NCBI GenBank assembly: GCA_039028935.1
Contig: JBCCHD010000001.1
Location: 199,181-263,180, forward strand
Reading direction: 5' to 3'
DNA from: Pseudomonadota bacterium
Lineage (GTDB): Bacteria; Pseudomonadota; Gammaproteobacteria; Steroidobacterales; SZUA-146
DNA: 64,000 nucleotides
Position numbers and translations under genes: made by a program. Shown here one piece after another: positions 28,960 to 38,734 of this stretch. The notes beneath the pieces are model-generated. The model saw only the letters and a program-made list of their open reading frames with translations, was not told where the DNA came from and ran no database searches. Each line of letters begins with the position of its first letter. The stretch's first letter is position 1.

Positions 28960-29385
28960 TCAACGACGCTCCACAGGGAAGGTTTGCGTAATGCGTTCAC
29001 CGGAATCGAGATAAAACGTCATTTCGACGTCAGAGCCCTCTGGCGTTGGAGCCAGTCGCTGCATCAGCATCAGATGATAGCCACCGGGTTCCAATGTCAA
29101 TGTGTCACCGGCCTTTAACGTGGCGTCCACCTCGCGCATCGTGGCGCGCCCATCCACCTCTTCGGTAATGTGCAACGACACGTCGCCAAACTGCGGGCTG
29201 CTGAAGCGACTGAATCTCAGTGTTTCGCCGCTCGTGTTGATCAAACGACCATAAGCGGCGGTCATCCCCGAACTCGGGGGTGTTGCCCGAACCCAGCCCT
29301 CGTCAATAACAAGTGGCGTGTCTGAGGGCCCGGAGCAGGCGATCAGCAAGGTGAGCGCGACGCCAACACAATAGTGTTTAAACAT
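28960..29385 (-). CDS. Periplasmic copper chaperone PCuAC family lipoprotein
   Basis: 141 residues. An N-terminal hydrophobic signal with lipobox LLIAC (Cys about residue 17) suggests a membrane-anchored lipoprotein. The single PCuAC domain has the copper-binding pattern His-x(n)-Met...His-x-Met: SLHITEEVDGRATMREV and later GGYHLMLM. The family delivers Cu(I) to the CuA site of cytochrome c oxidase together with Sco proteins. The sco-like gene lies 20 bases upstream in the same operon, which supports a role in oxidase assembly. No oxidase genes are in the window. Confidence 0.9.
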   Translation of the reverse strand: MFKHYCVGVALTLLIACSGPSDTPLVIDEGWVRATPPSSGMTAAYGRLINTSGETLRFSRFSSPQFGDVSLHITEEVDGRATMREVDATLKAGDTLTLEPGGYHLMLMQRLAPTPEGSDVEMTFYLDSGERITQTFPVERR

Positions 29386-29405
29386 GGTGAACCTATTCCT
29401 GACGG

Positions 29406-30023
29406 TTATCGTTCGGCGATGGCCAGCAGATCATTGGCGAGCACATCCGGTACATGGGGGGATGACGAAATGGCCTGCAGGGCGCCTTCGGGATTAATCA
29501 CAAAGAGTGCCGATGTGTGATCGACTGTGTACGCCTGCTCGCCGGTCGGTACTCGGCGGTAAGCGACGCCCATATCGGCGGCGAGAGACTGAATTTGCGC
29601 GGTTGTGCCGGTGACGCCCAGAAAGTCGGGATCAAAGAACGGCACGTACTGTTCGAGCACCTCGGGTCGATCGCGTTCGGGATCGACACTGATCATGATC
29701 ACTTCAAAGGTGCGGTCTGGATCGAGCGTACGCATGCGCTCGCGTGCTTTGGCCAACACGCTCATTGTCGTCGGACACACATCGGGGCAATGCGTGAATC
29801 CGAAAAACAGCACGGTCCAGGCTCGTTCAAGACGCGCGTTATCAAATGGCTCGTTGCGATGGTCGATCAGATCCAGCGTCGGAAGCGCGCGCGGAAAATC
29901 GAGTACGGTGGCGTTTTGCACGACGTATCGTGGCTGTTGCTGCCAATGCGCGAGCCACGCGCCGCCGCCAATGGCGAGCAGGCTCACTAAGGCGAGCAGT
30001 GTCTTGTTGGTCAACAGATTCAT
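29406..30023 (-). CDS. SCO1/SenC family copper/thiol protein
   Basis: 205 residues from the ATG at 30023 (MNLLTNKTLL); the frame is open to 30092 but the extra residues do not resemble a signal. One N-terminal membrane anchor (about 9-25) is followed by a thioredoxin-like domain with the metal/thiol motif FTHCPDVCPTTM and the conserved distal His in YTVDHTSALFVI. Sco proteins insert or reduce the CuA centre of cytochrome c oxidase at the periplasmic face of the inner membrane. First gene of the Sco-PCuAC-psd operon and divergent from prmB. Confidence 0.92.
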   Translation of the reverse strand: MNLLTNKTLLALVSLLAIGGGAWLAHWQQQPRYVVQNATVLDFPRALPTLDLIDHRNEPFDNARLERAWTVLFFGFTHCPDVCPTTMSVLAKARERMRTLDPDRTFEVIMISVDPERDRPEVLEQYVPFFDPDFLGVTGTTAQIQSLAADMGVAYRRVPTGEQAYTVDHTSALFVINPEGALQAISSSPHVPDVLANDLLAIAER

Positions 30024-30125
30024 ATCGAGCGTAATCGGGACAGAAAGTGCGATTGGCAGCGGCCCAAAGCCGGGGCGCAGACGGCATAACATTGATGGTC
30101 GAGGTCAGTTATTATCCCCGTCCTG

Positions 30126-31085
30126 ATGGCGAATGAGAAGACCCGCGAGGAGCTGGCGATGGGCGAAGACGCTCAACTTGATCGAGAGGCGCTCGAACAC
30201 CTTCACACGGTGGGCGACTGGGTGCGTTGGGGGTCCAGCCAGTTTGGGGCGCGCGAGGTGTTTTTCGGACATGGTACCGACAATCCGGCCGACGAGGCGC
30301 GAGCGCTGGTGTTTGCCGCGCTCGCATTGGATCACGCGGTGCCCGACTATTTTAACGCAACGCGACTCACGCCCACCGAGCGTCGCCGTATCTTCGACCT
30401 GTTTGAGCGTCGACTGCTCGAACGTGTGCCGGTACCGTATCTGACGGGTGAGGCGTGGTTCGCCGGTTTGCGGTTTGCGGTGGACGAGCGGGTACTGATT
30501 CCGCGCTCGCCGATCGCGGAGCTGATTCAACATGGTTTTGAGCCTTGGCTGCCTTGGCCGGAGCCGCGCAGCGTGCTGGATTTGTGCACCGGCAGTGGCT
30601 GCATCGCGATCGCGTGTGCCTACGCCTTTCCTGATGCGACGATTGTGGCCAGTGATATCGATCGAGATGCGCTTGAGGTCGCCACGGAGAACGTGGCGCG
30701 TCACGGGCTCGAACATCAGGTGACAGTGCTACACTCGGATCTGTTTGAATCGTTGCGCGATCAGCGTTTCGATTTAATTGTGAGCAATCCGCCGTATGTG
30801 CCGGATTCGTCGATGGCGCAGCTGCCACGCGAGTATCAACATGAGCCGGCTCAGGCACTGAGAGCTGACGAGAATGGTTTAGCGCTGGTGCTGGATATTG
30901 TTTACGGTGCCGCCGACAGGCTGACGGATGACGGGGTGTTAGTGGTCGAGGTCGGTGAGAGCCGCGACGCGGCGGCAGAGGCCATGCATTATTTGGCATT
31001 GAATTGGGTTGAGTTCGAGCAGGGCGGTGACGGTGTGTTTGTGCTGTCGGCTGATGATCTGACTCAACTCCCGCCCCGATCATGA
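30126..31085 (+). CDS. prmB: Ribosomal protein uL3 N5-glutamine methyltransferase PrmB
   Basis: 319 residues. SAM-dependent methyltransferase that modifies a glutamine of ribosomal protein L3. Motif I VLDLCTGSGCIAIACA binds SAM, and the catalytic NPPY is in LIVSNPPYVPDSSM. The following LPREYQHEPAQALRADENGL matches PrmB rather than HemK/PrmC, which lacks the YxHEP signature. The ATG at 30126 gives the family length; the next in-frame ATG is at 30159. aroC follows 45 bases downstream, the usual order. Confidence 0.95.
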   Translation: MANEKTREELAMGEDAQLDREALEHLHTVGDWVRWGSSQFGAREVFFGHGTDNPADEARALVFAALALDHAVPDYFNATRLTPTERRRIFDLFERRLLERVPVPYLTGEAWFAGLRFAVDERVLIPRSPIAELIQHGFEPWLPWPEPRSVLDLCTGSGCIAIACAYAFPDATIVASDIDRDALEVATENVARHGLEHQVTVLHSDLFESLRDQRFDLIVSNPPYVPDSSMAQLPREYQHEPAQALRADENGLALVLDIVYGAADRLTDDGVLVVEVGESRDAAAEAMHYLALNWVEFEQGGDGVFVLSADDLTQLPPRS

Positions 31086-31130
31086 CGCGTCCTATGGCGC
31101 ACGACCGCAACTCAACGACAGGATAAGCAC

Positions 31131-32216
31131 GTGTCAGGCAGTACGTTTGGAAAACTATTTAGTGTCAGTGGGTTCGGTGAAAGCCACGGTGCGGCGGTGG
31201 GGATGACTGTCGATGGCTGCCCCCCCGGACTGGAGCTGACTGAAGCGGATTTGATGGACGATATCGAGCGGCGTCGGACGGGCCAAAGTCGGCACACAAG
31301 TCAGCGTCGCGAGCCAGATCAGGTGCGTATTTTGTCGGGCGTGTTTGAAGGGCGAACAACGGGCGCGCCGATCGGGTTGCTCGTCGACAACATGGATCAG
31401 CGACCAAAAGACTACACGAAAATCAAAGATCAGTTTCGACCTGGGCATGCGGATTACACCTACCACATGAAGTACGGCTTTCGCGATTATCGCGGTGGTG
31501 GTCGGTCGTCGGCGCGCGAAACCGTCATGCGTGTGGCGGCGGGTGGTATTGCGAAAAAGTACCTCTCCGACAAGCTGGGTGTGCACATTTACGGTTACGT
31601 GCGGCAGCTTGGTGAGTTGCGATTTGATGTGGTCGACGCGGCCAGCGCCTACGACAATCCGTTTTTTTGTCCCGACCCTTCTCGAATAGATGAGTGCGAG
31701 CGCTACATGGACAGCGTTCGTAAATCCGGCGACTCGGTGGGAGCCCGACTGGATGTGATTGCGTCCGGTGTACCGGTGGGATTGGGTGAGCCGATTTTCG
31801 ACAAGCTGGACGCCGATATCGCGCACGCCATGATGAGCATCAATGCGGTCAAAGGCGTTGAGATCGGCGCCGGTTTTGCGTCGGTAGAGCAAAAAGGCAC
31901 CGAGCATCGTGATGAAATCACGCCGGATGGATTCCGCAGCAATCACGCCGGCGGCACACTGGGCGGCATTAGCTCGGGTCAAGATATTGTGGTTAGCACA
32001 GCGTACAAACCCACGTCGAGCTTGCGACTCGCCTGCGATACCGTCGACATCAATGGTGAGCCGGTTGAAGTGGTGACGCATGGTCGCCACGATCCCTGTG
32101 TGGGTTTGCGTGCCACACCGATCAATGAGGCGATGCTGGCGATTGTGCTGATGGATCACTACCTTCGACATCGTGCGCAAAATGCGGATGTCACCACGTC
32201 GCTGTCGCCTATCTAG
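31131..32216 (+). CDS. aroC: Chorismate synthase
   Basis: 361 residues. Last step of the shikimate pathway: FMN-dependent elimination of phosphate from EPSP to chorismate. Family signatures: [20 protein letters not shown] near the N terminus, the [14 protein letters not shown] motif, [17 protein letters not shown] and, near the C terminus, [19 protein letters not shown]. The start is GTG at 31131 with [10 protein letters not shown]. prmB-aroC-asd is a common arrangement. Confidence 0.97.
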   Translation: MSGSTFGKLFSVSGFGESHGAAVGMTVDGCPPGLELTEADLMDDIERRRTGQSRHTSQRREPDQVRILSGVFEGRTTGAPIGLLVDNMDQRPKDYTKIKDQFRPGHADYTYHMKYGFRDYRGGGRSSARETVMRVAAGGIAKKYLSDKLGVHIYGYVRQLGELRFDVVDAASAYDNPFFCPDPSRIDECERYMDSVRKSGDSVGARLDVIASGVPVGLGEPIFDKLDADIAHAMMSINAVKGVEIGAGFASVEQKGTEHRDEITPDGFRSNHAGGTLGGISSGQDIVVSTAYKPTSSLRLACDTVDINGEPVEVVTHGRHDPCVGLRATPINEAMLAIVLMDHYLRHRAQNADVTTSLSPI

Positions 32217-32284
32217 CCGCGAGCAACGCGACAACATAAGATTGCATTGAATCCGATTAATACAAACGAGTACTGAGGTAAATC

Positions 32285-33307
32285 GTGTCCCGAACTTTTG
32301 ACGTCGCCGTAGTAGGCGCCACGGGTCTGGTGGGTGAGACCTTACTGAACATTCTCGAGCAGCGTCAGTTTCCGGTGGGTAATTTATATCCGCTGGCGAG
32401 TGCGCGTTCGGCGGGCAAGACCCTTCGCTTCAATGGCAAGAGTGTGCGCGTCCAGGATTTGGCCGAATTCGATTTTTCGACGGCCGAGGTCGGATTGTTC
32501 TCGGCGGGCGGGTCAATTTCCGCCGAATTCGCACCGAAAGCCGCGGAAGCGGGTTGTGTGGTCGTCGACAACACCTCGCACTTTCGCAATGACGACGACA
32601 TCCCCCTGGTGATCACTGAGGTCAATCCCGAGGACATTGGTCTGTATAAGTCGCGCGGCATCATTGCTAATCCCAATTGCTCAACCATGCAGATGTTGGT
32701 GGCGATTAAACCGCTTCACGACGCGGCGCGTGTGAAGCACATTCAGGTCGCCACGTATCAATCGGTCTCAGGCGCGGGCAAATCCGGCACGGAGATGCTG
32801 GCCCGCCAGACCGCGTTATTGTTAAATGGAAAACCACTGGATTTGGCACCGGATGAGCCACGGATTGCCTTTAATGCGTGGCCACATATCGACCGTTTTC
32901 AGGATAATGGCTACACCCGGGAAGAAATGAAAATGGTATGGGAGTCACAGAAAATCCTGCATGACCCCGATATTCTGGTAAACCCGACGGCCGTACGGAT
33001 ACCCGTATTCTTCGGTCACTCGGAAGCGGTAACTATTGAAACAGAAAGGGATTTATCGGTCGAAGAGGCCACGTCGCTGCTCTCGGAAGCGCCCGGCGTG
33101 AGCGTGATGGACAGTCACGAATTCGGTGGCTATCCAACACCTGCACTCGAGGGTGCCGACACCGATCCTGTGTTTGTGGGTCGGATTCGACGCGATATTT
33201 CGAGGCCTCGCAGCCTCAATTTTTGGGTCGTGGCCGACAACGTAAGAAAAGGTGCGGCATTGAACACCGTTCAAATTGCCGAAATATTGGTAAAACATCA
33301 CTTGTAA
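32285..33307 (+). CDS. asd: Aspartate-semialdehyde dehydrogenase
   Basis: 340 residues from a GTG start. Reduces aspartyl phosphate to the semialdehyde, the branch point to lysine/diaminopimelate, threonine and methionine. The Rossmann motif VVGATGLVGETLL binds NADP; the catalytic Cys lies in NPNCSTMQM; the substrate-binding segments YQSVSGAGKSG and VFFGHSEAVTIE follow. The length and the SVSGAG segment suggest the shorter form that Pseudomonas-type genomes carry next to fimV. The probable fimV promoter overlaps its 3' end. Confidence 0.96.
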   Translation: MSRTFDVAVVGATGLVGETLLNILEQRQFPVGNLYPLASARSAGKTLRFNGKSVRVQDLAEFDFSTAEVGLFSAGGSISAEFAPKAAEAGCVVVDNTSHFRNDDDIPLVITEVNPEDIGLYKSRGIIANPNCSTMQMLVAIKPLHDAARVKHIQVATYQSVSGAGKSGTEMLARQTALLLNGKPLDLAPDEPRIAFNAWPHIDRFQDNGYTREEMKMVWESQKILHDPDILVNPTAVRIPVFFGHSEAVTIETERDLSVEEATSLLSEAPGVSVMDSHEFGGYPTPALEGADTDPVFVGRIRRDISRPRSLNFWVVADNVRKGAALNTVQIAEILVKHHL

Positions 33308-33315
33308 GCTATAGT
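33287..33315 (+). promoter_or_regulatory. Predicted sigma70 promoter of fimV
   Basis: TTGGTA (33287-33292), a 17-base spacer and TATAGT (33310-33315), with the -35 inside the end of asd. The match is 4/6 and 5/6 with ideal spacing. The leader before the fimV ATG would be about 100 bases. Confidence 0.5.
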
Positions 33316-33425
33316 TAGGCGATTTTACTAATAAGACGCTTGAGGTTCCGGCTGGATCTGTGCGGCCAATGGTGGGCCCACATGGGGTGAACCCGGCATA
33401 ACGAAAGTAGGACTAAGGCATCCGT

Positions 33426-36400
33426 ATGTTACGTAAGATTTTGCTCGTTGGATTAGGATTATCAGCTCACGCCAGCGCGCTGGCACTTGGACTCGGTGAA
33501 ATCCAGCTCGATTCGGCACTTAACCAGCCACTCGTAGCCGAAATTCCAATCAACGTGGCCTCGCGCGATGAGCTTCGTGGGTTTGAAGCCCGTGTCGCGC
33601 TCAATGACACCTTCGCCCGTTACGGCCTGGACCGCCCGGTCTTTTTGAATTCGCTGCGTTTTCGAGTGACCAACAACGCGGCGGGGCAGCCGGTATTGGC
33701 CGTCACCTCCACGCGACCGATCGCCGAACCGTTTGTCACCTTCTTACTTGAAGCGACGTGGGACAGCGGGCGGCTGCTGCGCGAATACACCGTGCTACTC
33801 GACCCGCCGGTGTTTAGCGAGGAATCCGTTGCAGCGCCGGTGAACACGGCACAAAGCGTGACGTCACTGCCGTCCAACGGTGGTCGCATCACGAGCGCAC
33901 CTGCTCCGTCTCCTTTGCCGGCACCGGCGCCCGTTTATCGTCAGCCGGCGATCACAGGCCAAACCTATGGGCCGGTGCAGCGCAATCAAAATTTGTGGAA
34001 CATTTCCAAAAGCGTTCAGCTGGACGGCGTGACGATCAATCAAATGATGGTGGCGATTTATCGAGCCAACCCGCAGGCCTTTTTGGGCAATATCAACTTG
34101 CTTAAGGAAGGCTCAACACTGCAAATTCCCGACGCCGCTTCTGTTCGAAACTTGCTGCGTAGCGATGCCAACAGCGTTGTTGTGGCTCACAATGCGGACT
34201 GGCAAAGCGGTCGTGTTTCGGGCGGTGGAAACCGAGTAGCGGCCTCGTCGTCCGATAGCGGCACCCGTAATACCCGACTCAAGCTGGTCGCACCGGAGGG
34301 CAGCGAAGCCGGGGCGGGAAGCGGATCTGACGCACTCGACGCAACGCGCGAGTTACTCAATGAAGAGCAGGCTGAGAACGCTCGCCTCTCCGATGAGCTG
34401 GACAGCGTGCGCGATGAGCTGGCCGACGCCCAGCGCATGATCAGTCTAAAGAACTCTGAGCTGGCGGAACTGCAACAATCACTCGGCCAGACTGCCGACA
34501 GCACCTCGACAGATGCAGTGAGCGACAGCGCGGGCGCCGAACCGGTGGCCGCGGTTGACGCACCCGATGACGCCGAGTCTTCCGTCGATGCCGGGCCGGC
34601 GACGGATGAGGTCGACGAAACGACGGCAGCGGTGTCCGATCCGACGCGTCTGCTTGACGAACCGAAACCGGCTGCCAAGCCGCCTGTTGTGGTCGACACG
34701 CCGTCGGACGAGCCATCGCTCATGTCATCAATCATGGGCGTCTTGACCAACTGGCTGTTCCTGATTCCACTGGCTTTGCTGGGTATTCTCGGCACGCTTT
34801 ATGTGATGTTCCGTAATCGCGGCGAAGAGACGGTCGAACCTTGGGATGCGATTGAAGCGGACGATGACGATGCCAACCTTGACCTGGACGCGTCGCTCGA
34901 CAAGATAGCGCAGCAGACCATGGCCAAGGACACCGCAAACATCAGCGCGCGTGAGGTGGAGTACTTCGAAGACACGGGTACCTTCAAGCCGATCGACTTT
35001 GACAGCAGCGACACCGGTCAGGTGCCCGCGCTCTCCGCCGATGACGCAGCGCCGTTTGAGGACACGCTTGCAGGCGAAACGGGCGTTAAGCTCGATCAGA
35101 CCGATGCCTTGTCGGAAGCCGATTTTCACATGGCGTATGGTCTGTATGACCAGGCTGCCGAGTTGGTGGGTAAGGCCGCCGAGCAGGAGCCTGAGCGCGT
35201 CGATCTCAAGATGAAGTTGCTTGAGATCTTCTTTGTGTGGGGCAATAAAGACGAGTTCCAATCACACGCCGCCGCAGCGAAAGACATGCTTTCTGCGCAC
35301 GCTGGTGAATGGGAAAAAATCATGATCATGGGTAAGCAAATTTGCCCAGGTGAGGAATTGTTTGCGGGTGAAGCAAGCGGCGACGCCATGGCGGACGATG
35401 TCGATTTGCAGCTCATGACGGCGTCCACCGACGTGGCTGGCATCGATTTTGAAACCGACGATTTTGGCGGCGAAGACGTGTTCGCCGAGCAGCCCGAAGA
35501 CGCGGTTGATCTGGATCTCGGCGAGGCCCTCGTGGCGGCAGACGATGCCCCGACTGCGGCCGGTGCCGATTCAAACGCGCTTGATTTTAGTTTTGATGAA
35601 GAAGGCATCAGCGACGATTCGCCTACCGAAACTCAAGAGCGTGTGCGCGCGCAAATCGAAGAAAAACTGGCCGAGACAGTCGGAGAAGACACCGAAGAAA
35701 TGGATCTGGATGAGTTGGGCATCGACCTCGATTTCGGGGACGTGACGTCGGTCAGTGAAGGCACGTCTGGCGAATTCGCGGTACATGATGTGCGCGCCAA
35801 TGAGCAGGAAGCGGAGAACGACGAAGACTTTGACGAATTGTTTGATGGTCTTGGCGACGAAGACGATGCGCCCAGTTCAATGATCGACGCCAACATGATT
35901 GGCGAAGAACAAACCCACGATAAATTACTCGACACTTCCGAACTCAAAGTGGAGATGGAGGAGTTACTCAAAGCGGATACGTCTGGACTGATGGACAATG
36001 ACGAAACGGCTCGCGGTGTTGAAGCCCTCAGCGATGAGGACGCGCCATTTGAAGCGACGGGATCGTTCTCGGCAGAAATTCGTTCACTGGCCAGTGATGA
36101 ACTCGAGATCGGTGAAGAGCTGGCTGCAACGTCCGGCAGCGTCGATTTTGGATTCGGCGACGCCGATGATGACGATGACGATGAGACGGTGCTGCAAGAA
36201 GGGTTGTCACCGGACGCGTTTGAGACCCCGGTCGAGGCCGACTCGGATGAAGAAACGGTCATCGCATCAACACTGGTATCGGACGAAGGTCTCGACTTAT
36301 CGGAACCATTTGGCGATCCATCGCAAGACACCACGGCCATGCCCGTAATCGATGAGACTATTCTGCTTGATGGTGATGTGGAACTCGAGGTTGAAGGGGA

Positions 36401-36800
36401 GCAGAGCGCCGGCGACGCCGACGCCGAAACCTTCCACGGTGTGTTTGGCGATGACAATGACGGCACGCAGGCAATGCCCGCCATGGATGATTTTTCCGAA
36501 GACGTTTTCCCGAGTCCGGAGGGTCGAACGCAGGAGATGCGTGCGATGGATTTGGATGTCGGTGAGACCGTTGACGATTCGGGTGACAACACTACGATGC
36601 GTGTCGCTACTTCTAACCTCGCGCTACCGGAGAACGCCGACTTGGCGGTGAATGAGGTGGGCACGAAGCTGGATCTGGCGCGAGCCTATCTGGATATGGG
36701 CGATCCTGACGGGGCGCGCGGCATTCTCGAAGAGGTGATTCAGGAAGGCAACGATAATCAGCAAGCGGACGCACAAGCACTGCTTGACGGGTTGAGCTGA
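33426..36800 (+). CDS. fimV: FimV/HubP family polar scaffold protein
   Basis: 1124 residues. FimV anchors type IV pilus, chemotaxis and polarity proteins at the cell pole and links peptidoglycan to the cytoplasm. Visible order: signal peptide (1-22), FimV N-terminal domain (GLGEIQLDSALNQPLVAEIP), LysM (about 180-235, RNQNLWNISKSVQL), a coiled coil (about 300-355), a Glu/Asp/Thr-rich linker, one membrane segment (about 438-458, LFLIPLALLGILGTLYVMF), a long very acidic cytoplasmic region and a C-terminal FimV motif (KLDLARAYLDMGDPDGARGI). It has its own promoter and terminator, between asd and truA as in Pseudomonas. The acidic repeats make alignment of the middle unreliable. Confidence 0.95.
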   Translation: MLRKILLVGLGLSAHASALALGLGEIQLDSALNQPLVAEIPINVASRDELRGFEARVALNDTFARYGLDRPVFLNSLRFRVTNNAAGQPVLAVTSTRPIAEPFVTFLLEATWDSGRLLREYTVLLDPPVFSEESVAAPVNTAQSVTSLPSNGGRITSAPAPSPLPAPAPVYRQPAITGQTYGPVQRNQNLWNISKSVQLDGVTINQMMVAIYRANPQAFLGNINLLKEGSTLQIPDAASVRNLLRSDANSVVVAHNADWQSGRVSGGGNRVAASSSDSGTRNTRLKLVAPEGSEAGAGSGSDALDATRELLNEEQAENARLSDELDSVRDELADAQRMISLKNSELAELQQSLGQTADSTSTDAVSDSAGAEPVAAVDAPDDAESSVDAGPATDEVDETTAAVSDPTRLLDEPKPAAKPPVVVDTPSDEPSLMSSIMGVLTNWLFLIPLALLGILGTLYVMFRNRGEETVEPWDAIEADDDDANLDLDASLDKIAQQTMAKDTANISAREVEYFEDTGTFKPIDFDSSDTGQVPALSADDAAPFEDTLAGETGVKLDQTDALSEADFHMAYGLYDQAAELVGKAAEQEPERVDLKMKLLEIFFVWGNKDEFQSHAAAAKDMLSAHAGEWEKIMIMGKQICPGEELFAGEASGDAMADDVDLQLMTASTDVAGIDFETDDFGGEDVFAEQPEDAVDLDLGEALVAADDAPTAAGADSNALDFSFDEEGISDDSPTETQERVRAQIEEKLAETVGEDTEEMDLDELGIDLDFGDVTSVSEGTSGEFAVHDVRANEQEAENDEDFDELFDGLGDEDDAPSSMIDANMIGEEQTHDKLLDTSELKVEMEELLKADTSGLMDNDETARGVEALSDEDAPFEATGSFSAEIRSLASDELEIGEELAATSGSVDFGFGDADDDDDDETVLQEGLSPDAFETPVEADSDEETVIASTLVSDEGLDLSEPFGDPSQDTTAMPVIDETILLDGDVELEVEGEQSAGDADAETFHGVFGDDNDGTQAMPAMDDFSEDVFPSPEGRTQEMRAMDLDVGETVDDSGDNTTMRVATSNLALPENADLAVNEVGTKLDLARAYLDMGDPDGARGILEEVIQEGNDNQQADAQALLDGLS

Positions 36801-36829
36801 TCCTGACAGTCAACGATCACGTGACGAAA

Positions 36830-36856
36830 GGCTCGAACGCAGTTCGGGCCTTTTTT
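36830..36856 (+). terminator. Rho-independent terminator after fimV
   Basis: GGCTCGAAC (36830-36838), loop GCA, GTTCGGGCC (36842-36850), then six T. Nine-base-pair stem with one G-T pair. It separates fimV from truA transcription. Confidence 0.9.
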
Positions 36857-36928
36857 CGTTTTAGCGAGCGAACTATCGATCAAATAATGGCGGTTCCATC
36901 AGTGAGCGTCCTGCCTTAGACTGGCCCC

Positions 36929-37720
36929 ATGCGATGGGCGATCGGGATTGAATATGACGGCACGCGGTATAGCGGCTGGCAAACGCAGCCCGACGGACAA
37001 ACCGTGCAGGATGCGTTACAGCGTGCGTTGAGTCGAGTCGCGGACCATTCCGTTGTGACGCAATGTGCAGGCCGGACCGACGCGGGCGTACACGCCATCG
37101 CGCAGGTCGCGCACTTCGATTCCCACGCATCGCGCACAAACAGGCAATGGTTGCTAGGGATCAACACGAATCTGCCAAAAGACGTCAACGTGTCATGGAT
37201 TAAGCCCGTTGACGAGACATTCCACGCCCGATTCAGTGCCAAAGCCAGGCGTTATCGATATGTGATTCTCAATCGCGAACACCGCAGTGCGTTATTGCGC
37301 CATCGTGTCCATTTTGAGCCGCGTGCGATTGATGTCGAGCGCATGCACGATTCGGCACAAGTGTTGTTGGGTGAGCATGATTTCGCCGCGTTTCGGGCCA
37401 GTGGCTGTCAGGCGCGATCCCCCGTGCGCGTTGTCCACCACATCGCCGTGAGTCGGTATGATGATCTCGTGGCGATTGACATTGAAGCCAATGCATTCTT
37501 ACAAAACATGGTGCGCATCGTGACGGGTGCGCTGTTGCGTATTGGCCGTTTGGAGGCGGACACCCCTTGGTTGCAGCGCGTGCTCGAGTCGCGCGACCGA
37601 CGACATTTAGGCCCCACCGCACCCGCAGATGGTCTCTACCTTACGGGTGTGGACTACCCGGCGCAGTATGGGTTGCCCGTCGTGCAACGCGGCGGCGGTG
37701 CCTTACCGTTCGCGACATGA
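36929..37720 (+). CDS. truA: tRNA pseudouridine(38-40) synthase
   Basis: 263 residues. Isomerises uridines 38-40 in the anticodon stem-loop. The catalytic Asp is in the signature CAGRTDAGVHA; other motifs are IEYDGTRYSGWQ, FHARFSAKARRYRY and FLQNMVRIVTGALL. The start MRWAIGIEYDG is well placed. In Pseudomonas-type genomes truA is followed by trpF and then accD; here accD follows with only 104 bases between, and no trpF. Confidence 0.96.
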   Translation: MRWAIGIEYDGTRYSGWQTQPDGQTVQDALQRALSRVADHSVVTQCAGRTDAGVHAIAQVAHFDSHASRTNRQWLLGINTNLPKDVNVSWIKPVDETFHARFSAKARRYRYVILNREHRSALLRHRVHFEPRAIDVERMHDSAQVLLGEHDFAAFRASGCQARSPVRVVHHIAVSRYDDLVAIDIEANAFLQNMVRIVTGALLRIGRLEADTPWLQRVLESRDRRHLGPTAPADGLYLTGVDYPAQYGLPVVQRGGGALPFAT

Positions 37721-37824
37721 GGCGCGCTGATTGCGCGGTTATCGTGTGCGATCAAATGGTTTATGATGGCGGCATTCGGGGGTACGCGGTGCGATCCGCC
37801 GGGCCGTAGACAAGAGGCACAGTT

Positions 37825-38712
37825 ATGAGTTGGCTCAAGAAAATCATGCCGTCGCGCATACAGACCGACAAGCGCAAACGGTCGGTGCCGGAGGGGCTTT
37901 GGAGTAAGTGCCCGGCCTGCGATGCGGTGCTGTATCGGGCGGAGCTTGAACGCAACCTGCATGTCTGCCCCAAGTGCGGCCATCATGGCAAGATCACGGC
38001 GCGAACCCGCCTGGAGGCGTTTCTCGATGAGGGGGCGCATGAAGAAGTGGCGACCGATCTGCAGTCGCTTGATCCCCTAAAGTTTAAGGACAGCAAAAAG
38101 TACAAAGATCGACTCAATCAAGCGCAGAAAAAATCGGGTGAGAAAGACGCGCTGATCGTGCTGCGTGGCAAATTGCACGATCGCCCGGTCGTTGCGTGTG
38201 CGTTTGAGTTCGATTTTATGGCCGGTTCCATGGCATCGGTGGTGGGCGAAAAATTTTGGCGCGCTACGCAGCTTTGCATCGAACTGCAGTGTCCATTGGT
38301 GTGCTATTCGGCCAGTGGTGGTGCTCGTATGCAAGAAGGTCTGTATTCGCTCATGCAGATGGCAAAAACCAGCGCTGGGCTCGCGCAAATGAGTGAACAG
38401 GGCTTGCCCTACATTTCAGTCATGACCAACCCCACCACAGGCGGCGTGTCGGCTAGCCTGGCCATGCTCGGCGACATCAATATTGCTGAACCATTTGCCT
38501 TGATCGGTTTTGCCGGTCCGCGTGTGATCAAGCAAACGGTTGGTGAGACGCTGCCAGAAGGATTTCAGCTCAGCGAATTTTTGCTCGAGCACGGCGCGCT
38601 CGACATGATTGTGGATCGACGCCAGATGCGAGACGAGATCGGTCGTCTGCTGGCTAAACTCGGTCAGCGGCTGCCGATGGAAATTCCGCCCGAAACACCG
38701 GCCGAAGCCTGA
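37825..38712 (+). CDS. accD: Acetyl-CoA carboxylase carboxyltransferase subunit beta
   Basis: 295 residues. With AccA it transfers carboxyl from biotin-BCCP to acetyl-CoA, making malonyl-CoA for fatty acid synthesis. The N-terminal Cys4 zinc ribbon ([10 protein letters not shown] and [10 protein letters not shown]) is followed by the crotonase-like carboxyltransferase fold with [18 protein letters not shown] and [18 protein letters not shown] weak promoter-like pair, TTATCG and TATGAT with 17 bases between (37739-37767), lies upstream. folC begins 22 bases after the stop. Confidence 0.97.
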   Translation: MSWLKKIMPSRIQTDKRKRSVPEGLWSKCPACDAVLYRAELERNLHVCPKCGHHGKITARTRLEAFLDEGAHEEVATDLQSLDPLKFKDSKKYKDRLNQAQKKSGEKDALIVLRGKLHDRPVVACAFEFDFMAGSMASVVGEKFWRATQLCIELQCPLVCYSASGGARMQEGLYSLMQMAKTSAGLAQMSEQGLPYISVMTNPTTGGVSASLAMLGDINIAEPFALIGFAGPRVIKQTVGETLPEGFQLSEFLLEHGALDMIVDRRQMRDEIGRLLAKLGQRLPMEIPPETPAEA

Positions 38713-38734
38713 CACTGAACGGCGATCCCACTCT

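Noticed and set aside
31155-32237. 360-codon open frame antisense to aroC
   Set aside because: It mirrors the strongly conserved chorismate synthase frame, is rich in His/Arg/Thr with no recognisable domain, and arises from GC-rich codon usage.
35633-36664. 343-codon antisense frame rich in Ser
   Set aside because: It is the complement of the Glu/Asp-rich region of fimV; serine-rich antisense frames are an expected shadow of acidic repeats.
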